This document shows, one piece after another, positions 6,855-13,563 of a stretch of DNA of 46,607 bases (the stretch's first letter is position 1; each line of letters starts with the position of its first letter). Position numbers and translations under genes: made by a program. The notes beneath the pieces are model-generated. The model saw nothing but the letters and a program-made list of their open reading frames with translations, had not been told where the DNA came from and made no database searches. The DNA is taken from positions 1 to 46,607 of the forward strand of contig DYRG01000022.1 of NCBI GenBank assembly GCA_020718845.1, read 5' to 3'. Source of the stretch: Thiomargarita sp. (GTDB taxonomy: Bacteria; Pseudomonadota; Gammaproteobacteria; Beggiatoales; Beggiatoaceae).

Positions 6855-8729
6855 ATGTTAAAAGGTATCATTTTTCTATTAATTGGTTGTTATTGTTTTC
6901 CGCTTTTTGCAGTAGATGCTGAACCTATTGGGAGTTTGATTATAGCTAACGAATCTTCGAGATGGATTATTTTTTGGGTGTTAATAGGATTAGTAGCCGT
7001 GTGGGTAGGTGTACGTGCGATGCGGCTTCAAAGTGATCCAGACCTAAAAGCTATTCTTGAAGACCCGCAGCATCTATTCAATGTGTCTTTAGAAAGGTTG
7101 GAAGTTATTATTAGACTTTTGTCTAAAATCCGTATGTTAAACAGAGTATTAGATGAATGTAACTGTAACGAAAGAACTTTAAGACAAGCCATTTCTTTTA
7201 CTAGAAGACATCCAGATACTATCTTTTATTTTAATATCCTACAAGAAAGAATTGGAAGAGAAATACATCAAAACAGAATTATTTCTGAAGATAATTCAGT
7301 GCCATTTTATGAGTTAGTATTACATCCTGATTTTCCTTTGCCTTTTCATTCAATGAATGTATATGTATTACCTTTTAATTTCAAAGCAGAAGAAATTAAT
7401 AAAATATCTGATACTGTTGTTAATAAATTAGGATGTATTCATCTTATTGTAACGACTAATAAAATATTACAAGAAGCTTTAGATGAATATCGTTTTGATC
7501 GTACAATTAATGTTATTATTCCTACTTTATCAGAATTAACGCAATTACTGTTATCTCCAACCCCGTTAAAAGTATTAACAACAATTTGTGCAAATCAATT
7601 ACATATTGCTCATATTTCACCTTATCAAACTGAGGCGGGTGTGCATAGAGAAATGAATTTCTTTGGACGGGGATCAATTTTAAGAAGAATTATGACCCCA
7701 CCTATCAATAACTACATTATATGCGGAGGACGACAATTAGGTAAATCAAGTATTTTAAAAGCAGTTGAACGTCATTATAGAAAACATAATTCTGTCAAAT
7801 GTTATTATATAATTCTTTCTGGTAATATAGAAAGTGCCGAAAGAGACTTGATTTCTGACTTTGCTAATGTGTTGGAATTAGATAAGAATTTGTCATTTGA
7901 TGATTTGATTTATTTTCTTAAACAACCGAGAGAATTTACCTATGTTTTTTTAATTGACGAAATCGATACTTTTATTTGTCATGATCGTTTAAATGGTTAT
8001 CGAGTTGTTCGCCATTTTTTAAGTTTAAGTCAGACAGGTAAGTGTTTCTTTATTTTTGCGGGTTTTTGGGAACTTTATACATCGACTTTCTTAGAAAACT
8101 TATCGCCACTTAAAAATTTTGGTGAATTTGTTCAAATTGAAGGGTTAGAAGAAAATGCTAGTTATGAATTGAGTACTATTCCATTAACATGGTTAGGTAT
8201 TGAATATGAAGATAAAGAGTTACCTTTCCAATTAATTAATTTAGTGGGACGGCGAGCGAACTTGGTTACTTCTATGTGCCATGAAGTATTACAACTTATT
8301 CCTTCTAATGTTTATAAGATTGAAGAAAAAGATATTAGAAGAGCTTCAAATAGTTCAGTTATAAATTCAAAAATATCAATGAGTTGGGGGAAACTGGTAA
8401 ATAACGTTCTTGATGCTCAACTAGATCGTATGATTATTTATATGTGTGCAAAATCTATAGAAAGATTAAATGCTAATGATATTAGAAAAGCTTTAGATAA
8501 GTATAAAGAATATCATTATATTTTTCCTCAATTTGAACAAGCGTTAAAACGTTTAGAATTAGCGTATATCATTAAGAGAAATTTAGACGATAATCGTTAT
8601 GATTTTTGTGTGCCACTTTTTGTAAGACAATTGAGAGAAACTCCCATAGATGAAATAATTGAACTTGAATTAATGGAATATCATTACCGTAAAAAACAAG
8701 CATACAAAACAGGCGTACAAATTTTATAA
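6855..8729 (+). CDS. Membrane-anchored P-loop (STAND/AAA-like) ATPase
   Basis: The protein has 624 residues, and AGGAG lies 7 bp upstream of the ATG. Residues 3-20 look like a signal peptide or first membrane helix, and residues ~36-54 (RWIIFWVLIGLVAVW...) form a second helix, so the rest is probably tethered to the inner membrane. Residues ~60-255 are an unrecognised mixed domain. FFGR (269-272) precedes the ATPase, as in cyanobacterial and sulfur-bacterial AAA-like proteins. Walker A is GGRQLGKSS (291-299), Walker B is VFLIDEID (364-371), and GRRAN (465-469) sits in a sensor-2/lid-like position. Residues ~515-600 look like a winged-helix. Partners are the HTH/ATPase-like gene 9 bp upstream and possibly the 352-residue protein. 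Function is unknown; conflict or signalling is inferred from the STAND-like architecture. Confidence 0.8.
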   Translation: MLKGIIFLLIGCYCFPLFAVDAEPIGSLIIANESSRWIIFWVLIGLVAVWVGVRAMRLQSDPDLKAILEDPQHLFNVSLERLEVIIRLLSKIRMLNRVLDECNCNERTLRQAISFTRRHPDTIFYFNILQERIGREIHQNRIISEDNSVPFYELVLHPDFPLPFHSMNVYVLPFNFKAEEINKISDTVVNKLGCIHLIVTTNKILQEALDEYRFDRTINVIIPTLSELTQLLLSPTPLKVLTTICANQLHIAHISPYQTEAGVHREMNFFGRGSILRRIMTPPINNYIICGGRQLGKSSILKAVERHYRKHNSVKCYYIILSGNIESAERDLISDFANVLELDKNLSFDDLIYFLKQPREFTYVFLIDEIDTFICHDRLNGYRVVRHFLSLSQTGKCFFIFAGFWELYTSTFLENLSPLKNFGEFVQIEGLEENASYELSTIPLTWLGIEYEDKELPFQLINLVGRRANLVTSMCHEVLQLIPSNVYKIEEKDIRRASNSSVINSKISMSWGKLVNNVLDAQLDRMIIYMCAKSIERLNANDIRKALDKYKEYHYIFPQFEQALKRLELAYIIKRNLDDNRYDFCVPLFVRQLRETPIDEIIELELMEYHYRKKQAYKTGVQIL

Positions 8730-8744
8730 ACTTGATACGAAATC

Positions 8745-8761
8745 GTTTTTAAATAGGGACG
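8745..8761 (+). repeat. Right copy of 17-bp direct repeat at moxR 3' end
   Basis: This is identical to 3483-3499 and overlaps the moxR stop codon (8749-8751) and its last codons. It marks the right boundary of the AT-rich island. Confidence 0.45.
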
Positions 8762-9675
8762 GGAAAACGTTGAATAATTTCTCGGACAATGGCTTCGGCT
8801 TGTTGTCCAGAAAAGCGGGCGTGAGAATCTAATTTCAAACGATGAGAAATAACTGGTACTGCAAGCTCTTGAATATGTTCAGGTAATATGTATTCTAAAC
8901 CATCAAATAAAGCCAACGCCTGCGCGGTTTTTAATAAGGTTAAAGAAGCTCGTGGACTCGCGCCTAATTGCACGCCAGAAACATTACGAGTTTCTCTGAC
9001 TAATTGCACTAAATAATATTTTAATTCTTCACTCACTCTAATAGTTTGAACTTGCTTTTTTAGTTCAATAATTTCTTCATGTTCAATACAAGGCTTTATA
9101 TTATTAATTTGATGCGCTTGATCTAATAATTTCACTTCTTCTTCTTGAGAAATGTAACCCAAACTAAACCTCATCGCAAACCGATCCATTTGCGCTTCGG
9201 GAAGGGGATAAGTCCCATGAAATTCAACCGGATTTTGAGTCGCAATCACAAAAAATAACTCACTTAACGGATAACGAATGCCGTCGATGCTGACTTGACG
9301 TTCCGCCATCGCTTCCAAAAGGGCAGCCTGCGTGCGCGGCGACGCTCGATTGATTTCATCTGCCAACAAAATCTCGGTGAAAATCGGTCCAGCGTGAAAA
9401 TTAAAATTCTGCGCGTTCGGATCAAAAATCGACACCCCTAAAATATCCGACGGCAATAAATCGGGCGTAAATTGAATGCGTTGGAATTGTGCTGCTAACG
9501 ATTGCGCAAGGGCTTTCGCTAAAGTTGTTTTGCCCGTGCCGGGTAAATCCTCCAACAGCACATGACCGCCCGCCGCAAACGCCGCTAACAATTTTCGAAT
9601 CGCGGGACGTTGCCCTTGCACGACTTGCTCGATGTTGCCGACGATGCGTTCATAAAGTGCTGTTGCGAGAATCAT
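8749..9675 (-). CDS. moxR: MoxR family AAA+ ATPase
   Basis: The protein has 308 residues, usual for the family. Walker A is DLPGTGKTT (residues 43-51), Walker B is ILLADEIN (102-109), and the sensor-1 asparagine lies in ATQNP (~148). The PLPEAQMDRFAMRF segment and the C-terminal helical lid are typical of AAA_3 MoxR chaperones. These usually activate enzymes or work with vWA-domain proteins; no vWA gene is adjacent here. The start codon directly abuts the rubredoxin stop codon, so the two are co-transcribed on the minus strand. The 3' end carries the direct repeat that borders the island. Confidence 0.93.
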   Translation of the reverse strand: MILATALYERIVGNIEQVVQGQRPAIRKLLAAFAAGGHVLLEDLPGTGKTTLAKALAQSLAAQFQRIQFTPDLLPSDILGVSIFDPNAQNFNFHAGPIFTEILLADEINRASPRTQAALLEAMAERQVSIDGIRYPLSELFFVIATQNPVEFHGTYPLPEAQMDRFAMRFSLGYISQEEEVKLLDQAHQINNIKPCIEHEEIIELKKQVQTIRVSEELKYYLVQLVRETRNVSGVQLGASPRASLTLLKTAQALALFDGLEYILPEHIQELAVPVISHRLKLDSHARFSGQQAEAIVREIIQRFPVPI

Positions 9676-9846
9676 CTAAATTGCTACCACTTCGAATTGA
9701 TCTTTGCCGACCTTGCATTCGGGGCAAATCCAACCGTTTGGCACGTCTTCCCATGCGGTGTGCGGCGCGATGCCGTCTTGAGGATAGCCGTCCTCTTCGT
9801 TGTACACAAATCCACACACCACGCAGATATAGCTTTGAGATTCCAT
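9676..9846 (-). CDS. Rubredoxin
   Basis: The protein has 56 residues. I chose ATG 9846 because AAGG lies 6 bp upstream and this gives the usual rubredoxin length; longer in-frame starts add non-conserved sequence. The iron is bound by CVVC (Cys8, Cys11) and CPEC (Cys41, Cys44), with the conserved DGIAPHTAWEDVPNGW segment between them. It is a one-electron carrier in the cytoplasm, often serving rubrerythrin, superoxide reductase or alkane/oxygen-handling enzymes; the partner is not in the window. It ends with TAG immediately before moxR. Confidence 0.95.
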   Translation of the reverse strand: MESQSYICVVCGFVYNEEDGYPQDGIAPHTAWEDVPNGWICPECKVGKDQFEVVAI

Positions 9847-10098
9847 ACTTAACCTTGTGTCGCTAAAAAAACCGCCAAGTATAGCTTGAGGCGGGTAAAA
9901 ATGCAGTAGTTTCTTGATAACAAGCGGTATTTGCAAAGGAAAATGTTGTCGGGATTTTTAAGTAGAATTTAAGAATATGCTAATATAAAAATATAAGAAA
10001 AATCAGATAGTTATTTTTTTTAGCAAAAGACTTGTTATTTGAGTTTATTAGGGGTACGATTCACGGCAGCGTAATTGTAGTTGTTCTACGACTACAAA

Positions 10099-10223
10099 GG
10101 GCGCGATTGGTGTTGTGCCAAATCATCAAAGGGCTGGAGAAGACTAAAACTATAATATTCAAATAATAAAAAAAGGCGCGACGTTTGTCGCGCCAAACCA
10201 CCAAAGGAGGATGGAGGAGACTA
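10099..10223 (-). ncRNA. Candidate small RNA with tandem anti-Shine-Dalgarno-like units
   Basis: Two similar ~48-bp units lie in tandem, 10175-10223 and 10099-10145. On the minus strand both read TAGTCT(C/T)CTCCA, then a CTTTG..TG.TTTGGC stretch, then a CGCGCC end. The first unit ends in a perfect GC-rich stem and seven Ts. The CU-rich UCUCCUCC and UCCUCCUU stretches could pair with Shine-Dalgarno sequences, as in known UCCU-motif regulatory RNAs. A promoter-like site lies ~140 bp upstream. No existing RNA family was recognised. Confidence 0.4.
10168..10194 (-). terminator. Strong intrinsic terminator
   Basis: GGCGCGAC (10175-10182) and GTCGCGCC (10187-10194) form an 8-bp perfect GC-rich stem with a 4-nt loop. 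On the minus strand it is followed by seven Ts (10174-10168). No intact protein gene lies directly upstream on that strand, which points to a short non-coding transcript. Confidence 0.8.
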
Positions 10224-10286
10224 TCTCTGACATCATGAACACAATCAAGATTCATGCCATCAGTCAAAAACCATGAAGAAACTACA

Positions 10287-10403
10287 TTAAAATTCAGCAA
10301 TTACTTCTTCCTGTTGCTGGGAAATTTCACCGTTAGCGTTTTGTGCGCTGCAACATTGGGAACAGATTACCACTTTCAGAAAATTTGTCAAGCTCTTTTT
10401 CAA
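10287..10403 (-). CDS. Possible small Cys-containing peptide (38 residues)
   Basis: A minus-strand frame starting at TTG (10403) reads KKSLTNFLKVVICSQCCSAQ, then NANGEISQQQEEVIAEF and TAA. The composition is protein-like, with a CxxCC cluster and an acidic tail. There is no ATG and no ribosome site, and a promoter-like sequence overlaps it. It is either a leader-like peptide, a remnant or a chance frame. Confidence 0.22.
   Translation of the reverse strand: MKKSLTNFLKVVICSQCCSAQNANGEISQQQEEVIAEF
10364..10391 (-). promoter_or_regulatory. Sigma-70-like promoter facing the small RNA locus
   Basis: On the minus strand TTGACA (10391-10386) is followed after 16 bp by TAATCT (10369-10364). The -35 box is perfect and the -10 box matches four of six positions. 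A transcript starting near 10357 and stopping at the terminator would be about 180 nt. Confidence 0.45.
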
Positions 10404-10428
10404 AATTATCTAAAAAACTTTCAACTCA

Positions 10429-10551
10429 ATGTCATCCATCCCTTTTTCCGATCATTTTTCCAGCCACGCGGTTTATCTTAAACATCGTCCCATCTATCCC
10501 ATTGAATTAGCTCGTTATTTATCAAATTTAACCCAAGGGACAGCACGTTGA
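10429..10551 (+). pseudogene. N-terminal remnant of a SAM-dependent methyltransferase
   Basis: An ATG at 10429 opens 40 codons reading MSSIPFSDHFSSHAVYLKHR, then PIYPIELARYLSNLTQGTAR and TGA. This matches the conserved opening of a class I methyltransferase family (FSxHAxxYxxxRPxYPxEL). The SAM-binding motif I that should follow (DxGxGxG) is absent from all plus frames I read downstream. The fragment is therefore a truncated gene, probably left by deletion. Confidence 0.7.
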
Positions 10552-10726
10552 AAATAATTATATCAACTTGTTATTTTCTTTTGAAAAATTACCGTTGCCC
10601 GCTTTGGACATTTTTACCGACATTGCTCTCTTGATCTCTAGTGGTTTTCCACTGTTTATCACTTCTATTATATTCGGTATAATAATATTATATCACCATG
10701 TTTAAATAGTGATATTTTAAAAAGTT

Positions 10727-11212
10727 TTAATCATTCCACACGCGAATAAATTTATCGTGTTGGCATTGAGGACAAACGGGAATTTTAGCGGGTTTTTGAA
10801 ATTGTAAAACGTGACCACATTTCTCGCACACTAAAGAACCTACGCCAGTAATTTCTCCTGTTTTCCAATGAGTTGCGATTTCTGCTTGATCCGCTAATTT
10901 ATCCAATTCTAATTGCGTATGATCAACCATTTTTTGAAAGACATTTAAAATTCTTTCTTCTAATAAATTTATATCAAAACGCAACCAAGTTGCTAAATCT
11001 TGGCGGGTTTCAACAATAAACTTTGCAGCATCTTCAACATCTCGCTGAATATAATCGCTAATATGCTCGGCTTCTTCACGGGTTAATTCCTCTAAAGTAA
11101 CCGCTTTTTCTACCGCTTGATCCAAATGTTGACGCAAACCGTTCCAATGGGTTAATTCTCCCAATCGTTGCATCATCGTTTGATAAGCGTGAACTTTCTT
11201 TTCTTCTGTCAT
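10727..11212 (-). CDS. DUF1451 zinc ribbon-containing protein
   Basis: The protein has 161 residues, and AAGGA lies 7 bp upstream of the ATG. The N-terminal ~110 residues are long amphipathic helices rich in Glu and Gln (likely coiled coil). The C-terminus has a zinc ribbon with Cys129-x2-Cys132 and Cys147-x2-Cys150 and ends in a tryptophan-rich tail, as in the DUF1451 family of gammaproteobacteria. The molecular role of the family is not established. It lies 11 bp downstream of the PIN toxin gene on the same strand and may share its transcript. Confidence 0.85.
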   Translation of the reverse strand: MTEEKKVHAYQTMMQRLGELTHWNGLRQHLDQAVEKAVTLEELTREEAEHISDYIQRDVEDAAKFIVETRQDLATWLRFDINLLEERILNVFQKMVDHTQLELDKLADQAEIATHWKTGEITGVGSLVCEKCGHVLQFQKPAKIPVCPQCQHDKFIRVWND

Positions 11213-11223
11213 GTTTTTATCCT

Positions 11224-11643
11224 TTAAATAAATTGCCTAACAAATTGTGATACAGAAATAACTTGTACGCCTGAATAACAATGTTGTTCAAAATCTTTAT
11301 CCCCTGTAATTAAAAAAGCGGGTGGTGGAAAAGTCGCCGCTAATTCAAGAAAAGGTCGATCTTTAGAATCTCTAATATATTCTTTATGATCAATTGGTTG
11401 TATTTCTACAAACTCAACTAACGTTTCTAAAAGTGCTAGAAATTTCTCTGGATCAACTTGTGCTCGCTGAAAGTATGGTTGAAATTTACGACGTTGTAAC
11501 ACTTCACTTAATTCCTGAAAAGTTACTTTGCTTACAACCGCAACCAAAATACCTTGTAATATTGCATCAACTATTTTGCCAGAAGTGCTTTGTTTATTTA
11601 ATAAACCAGAAACAAAAACATTTGTATCAACAATGATGCGCAT
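11224..11643 (-). CDS. PIN-domain toxin (VapC-like endoribonuclease)
   Basis: The protein has 139 residues and belongs to the PIN family typified by COG1569-type putative toxins. The acidic site is visible as D6 in VDTNVFVSGLL, E44 in TFQELSEVL, D92/D95 in RDSKDRPFLELA and D115 in ITGDKDF. It should cleave RNA in the cytoplasm when not bound by its antitoxin. The start codon lies 17 bp inside the 3' end of the upstream antitoxin gene, the usual arrangement for translational coupling. Confidence 0.9.
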   Translation of the reverse strand: MRIIVDTNVFVSGLLNKQSTSGKIVDAILQGILVAVVSKVTFQELSEVLQRRKFQPYFQRAQVDPEKFLALLETLVEFVEIQPIDHKEYIRDSKDRPFLELAATFPPPAFLITGDKDFEQHCYSGVQVISVSQFVRQFI

Positions 11644-11884
11644 ATTCGGTTCTTACTTCATCAACTAATTGAGAAATTTCTTCTTCAGTTGGAATACCTA
11701 ATGTTTCAGTTGCTTTACGGAGATTTTGCACCATTAACAAAAGTTGTTCTGTTGTTTTTGCTTGCGTTTCTGTTTCAATAATTAACCTATTTTGAACTCG
11801 GCGAATCGTCATATCTGGCGGTAAATCTACTAACCAAGCCACTGGAATCAATAAACCTTGTTCAGTTGCGTGCAATTTGTTCAT
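11627..11884 (-). CDS. Antitoxin of PIN toxin (AbrB/VapB-like)
   Basis: The protein has 85 residues. I chose the ATG at 11884 because GGAGG lies 6 bp upstream; an upstream in-frame ATG would place this ribosome site inside the gene. The N-terminal half (LHATEQGLLIPVAWLVDL, then RRVQNRLIIE) resembles the swapped-hairpin AbrB/SpoVT DNA-binding fold seen in antitoxins beside PIN toxins. The C-terminal half is helical and acidic and probably wraps the toxin. It overlaps the toxin gene by 17 bp and likely represses its own operon. Confidence 0.8.
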   Translation of the reverse strand: MNKLHATEQGLLIPVAWLVDLPPDMTIRRVQNRLIIETETQAKTTEQLLLMVQNLRKATETLGIPTEEEISQLVDEVRTEYAHHC

Positions 11885-11902
11885 TGTTTCCTCCAATTTT
11901 TG

Positions 11903-13207
11903 TTAATGTTGATCGATGTTTAAACCTAAACGAGAGGCTAATTCAACGAAGTCGGGAAAAGAGGTGGCGACATTCGCACAGTCTTTGATTTTAATGGGAT
12001 TTTTCGCTCGTAAAGAAGCCATCGCAAATGACATTGCAATGCGATGATCGCCGTGAGAATCGATTTCTCCGCCTTGTAATTGTCCGCCGCGAATAACCAT
12101 GCCGTCGGGGGTGGGTTGTGCGTCGATGCCGAGCACTTTTAAGCCGTCCGCCATGACTTGGATGCGGTCGCTTTCTTTGACGCGCAATTCTTCCGCGCCC
12201 GTTAAAATCGTTTCGCCGTCCGCGCACGCCGCCGCAATGAAAATCGCAGGAAATTCGTCGATTGCCAACGGAACGAGTTCTTCAGGGATTTGAATGCCTT
12301 TTAAAGTGCTTGATTTTACTAATAAATCTGCGACGGGTTCGCCGCCGATGTCGCGTTTATTTTGAATTTGAATGTTCGCGCCCATCAAATTCAAAATATC
12401 TAAAATTCCCGTTCGAGTGGGATTGATGCCGACGTGTTCAATGCAAAGCTCTGAATTTGTTGATATTGCTGCGCCGACTAAAAAAAACGCTGCCGACGAA
12501 ATATCCGCAGGCACATCGATGTTTTTTGCGAATAATTTGCCACCGCCTTTTAAACAAACTTTTGCGCCATGTCGTTGAATTTCATAGCCAAATCCTTGCA
12601 ACATGCGTTCTGAATGATCGCGGGTTGGAGCGGGTTCGATAACGCAAGTCGTGCCTTCGGCGTATAAACCCGCTAATAAAATGCTAGATTTCACTTGCGC
12701 ACTCGCCATTGGCATAACATATTCAATTCCTTGAAGTTTTTGATTGCCAAAAATCTGCAAAGGCGGCGTACCTTTTTCAGTGGCGGTAATTTTCGCGCCC
12801 ATTTTTGAAAGCGGATCGGTGACGCGGCGCATCGGACGTTTGGTTAAAGAAGGATCGCCCGTTAAAACCGTATCGAAATCTTGCGCGGACAATAAACCCG
12901 ATAACAACCGCATCGAAGTGCCTGAATTTCCTAAATAAAGCTCTTGATCTGGTTTTTTCAAACCGTGCAAACCCACGCCCTGAATTTTCACAACATCTTG
13001 ATTACGTTGAATTTTTACGCCCATTGCTTGAAACGCGGCTAAGGTCGCTAAGGTGTCTTCGCCTTGCAAAAATCCCGAAATGTAGGTTTCGCCTTCCGCA
13101 ATCGCGCCCAACATAATCGCACGATGTGAAATGGATTTATCGCCCGCCACGCGGCAGTGTCCGTGCAATTTGCCGTCGGGAAAAACTTGAAAGGTTACAT
13201 CAGTCAT
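11903..13207 (-). CDS. aroA: 3-phosphoshikimate 1-carboxyvinyltransferase (EPSP synthase)
   Basis: The protein has 434 residues. It catalyses transfer of enolpyruvate from PEP to shikimate-3-phosphate in aromatic amino acid synthesis. Seen motifs are GDKSISHR (22-29), LGNSGTSMRLL, TKRPM, ASAQVKS, RDHSE, NPTRTG, and ELRVKESDR with GDHRIAMSF near the end. The combination RDHSE, GDKS, SAQVK and NPTR matches what is described for class II enzymes rather than the E. coli class. The active-site loop keeps NSGTS. Antitoxin and toxin genes follow on the same strand after 18 bp. No shikimate-pathway neighbours are present. Confidence 0.96.
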   Translation of the reverse strand: MTDVTFQVFPDGKLHGHCRVAGDKSISHRAIMLGAIAEGETYISGFLQGEDTLATLAAFQAMGVKIQRNQDVVKIQGVGLHGLKKPDQELYLGNSGTSMRLLSGLLSAQDFDTVLTGDPSLTKRPMRRVTDPLSKMGAKITATEKGTPPLQIFGNQKLQGIEYVMPMASAQVKSSILLAGLYAEGTTCVIEPAPTRDHSERMLQGFGYEIQRHGAKVCLKGGGKLFAKNIDVPADISSAAFFLVGAAISTNSELCIEHVGINPTRTGILDILNLMGANIQIQNKRDIGGEPVADLLVKSSTLKGIQIPEELVPLAIDEFPAIFIAAACADGETILTGAEELRVKESDRIQVMADGLKVLGIDAQPTPDGMVIRGGQLQGGEIDSHGDHRIAMSFAMASLRAKNPIKIKDCANVATSFPDFVELASRLGLNIDQH

Positions 13208-13371
13208 CTTTTACAATCCTTTGTTTAAAAATTACCTTATAAATCAATAAATTACTTACAATTAAGCATTCATTATTTATAAACATTGAAAGTATTATAA
13301 AACTTACCCCACATAAAAGCGACAACATTAATTTAATTCTTTAATTTTCCTTTCTTTATATCTCGAAAATA

Positions 13372-13413
13372 GAAAACAAAAAACGGTGAAAAATCATTTA
13401 TTCTTCACCGTTT
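13372..13413 (-). terminator. Intrinsic terminator of the RCC1-repeat gene region
   Basis: AAACGGTGAA (13381-13390) pairs with TTCACCGTTT (13404-13413). On the minus strand the stem is followed by TTTGTTTTC. Ts also follow the stem on the plus strand, so it may be bidirectional. Confidence 0.75.
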
Positions 13414-13563
13414 ATTTTTGGATCAAAAAATTAGTTTTTAGCGTAATTCACTAAATCAAATTGAATGGCAGAAGGGTTTGAAACTAATTTCAAATCAACT
13501 CCGCACTTTACTTTTTTATTCGACGCTCGAGTTTGGAATAAGACAACGAGCGTCAAAGATGCT

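Larger units (their letters stand above)
9937..10726. other. 790-bp region without an intact gene
   Basis: It contains a candidate small RNA locus on the minus strand (promoter-like site, tandem CU-rich units and an intrinsic terminator) and the N-terminal remnant of a methyltransferase on the plus strand. Open frames at 10061-10300 (minus) and 10254-10481 (plus) have no family resemblance and cross these elements, so they are not called. Confidence 0.6.

Noticed and set aside
8749-9675. MoxR as part of a vWA-MoxR conflict system with the island ATPase
   Set aside because: No vWA-domain gene is adjacent, moxR is convergent with the island genes and is directly linked to rubredoxin, and the island appears bounded at the moxR 3' end.
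10061-10481. Open frames of 79 (minus) and 75 (plus) residues
   Set aside because: They run through the terminator hairpin, the tandem repeats and the methyltransferase remnant in the wrong frame, and have no ribosome sites or family resemblance.
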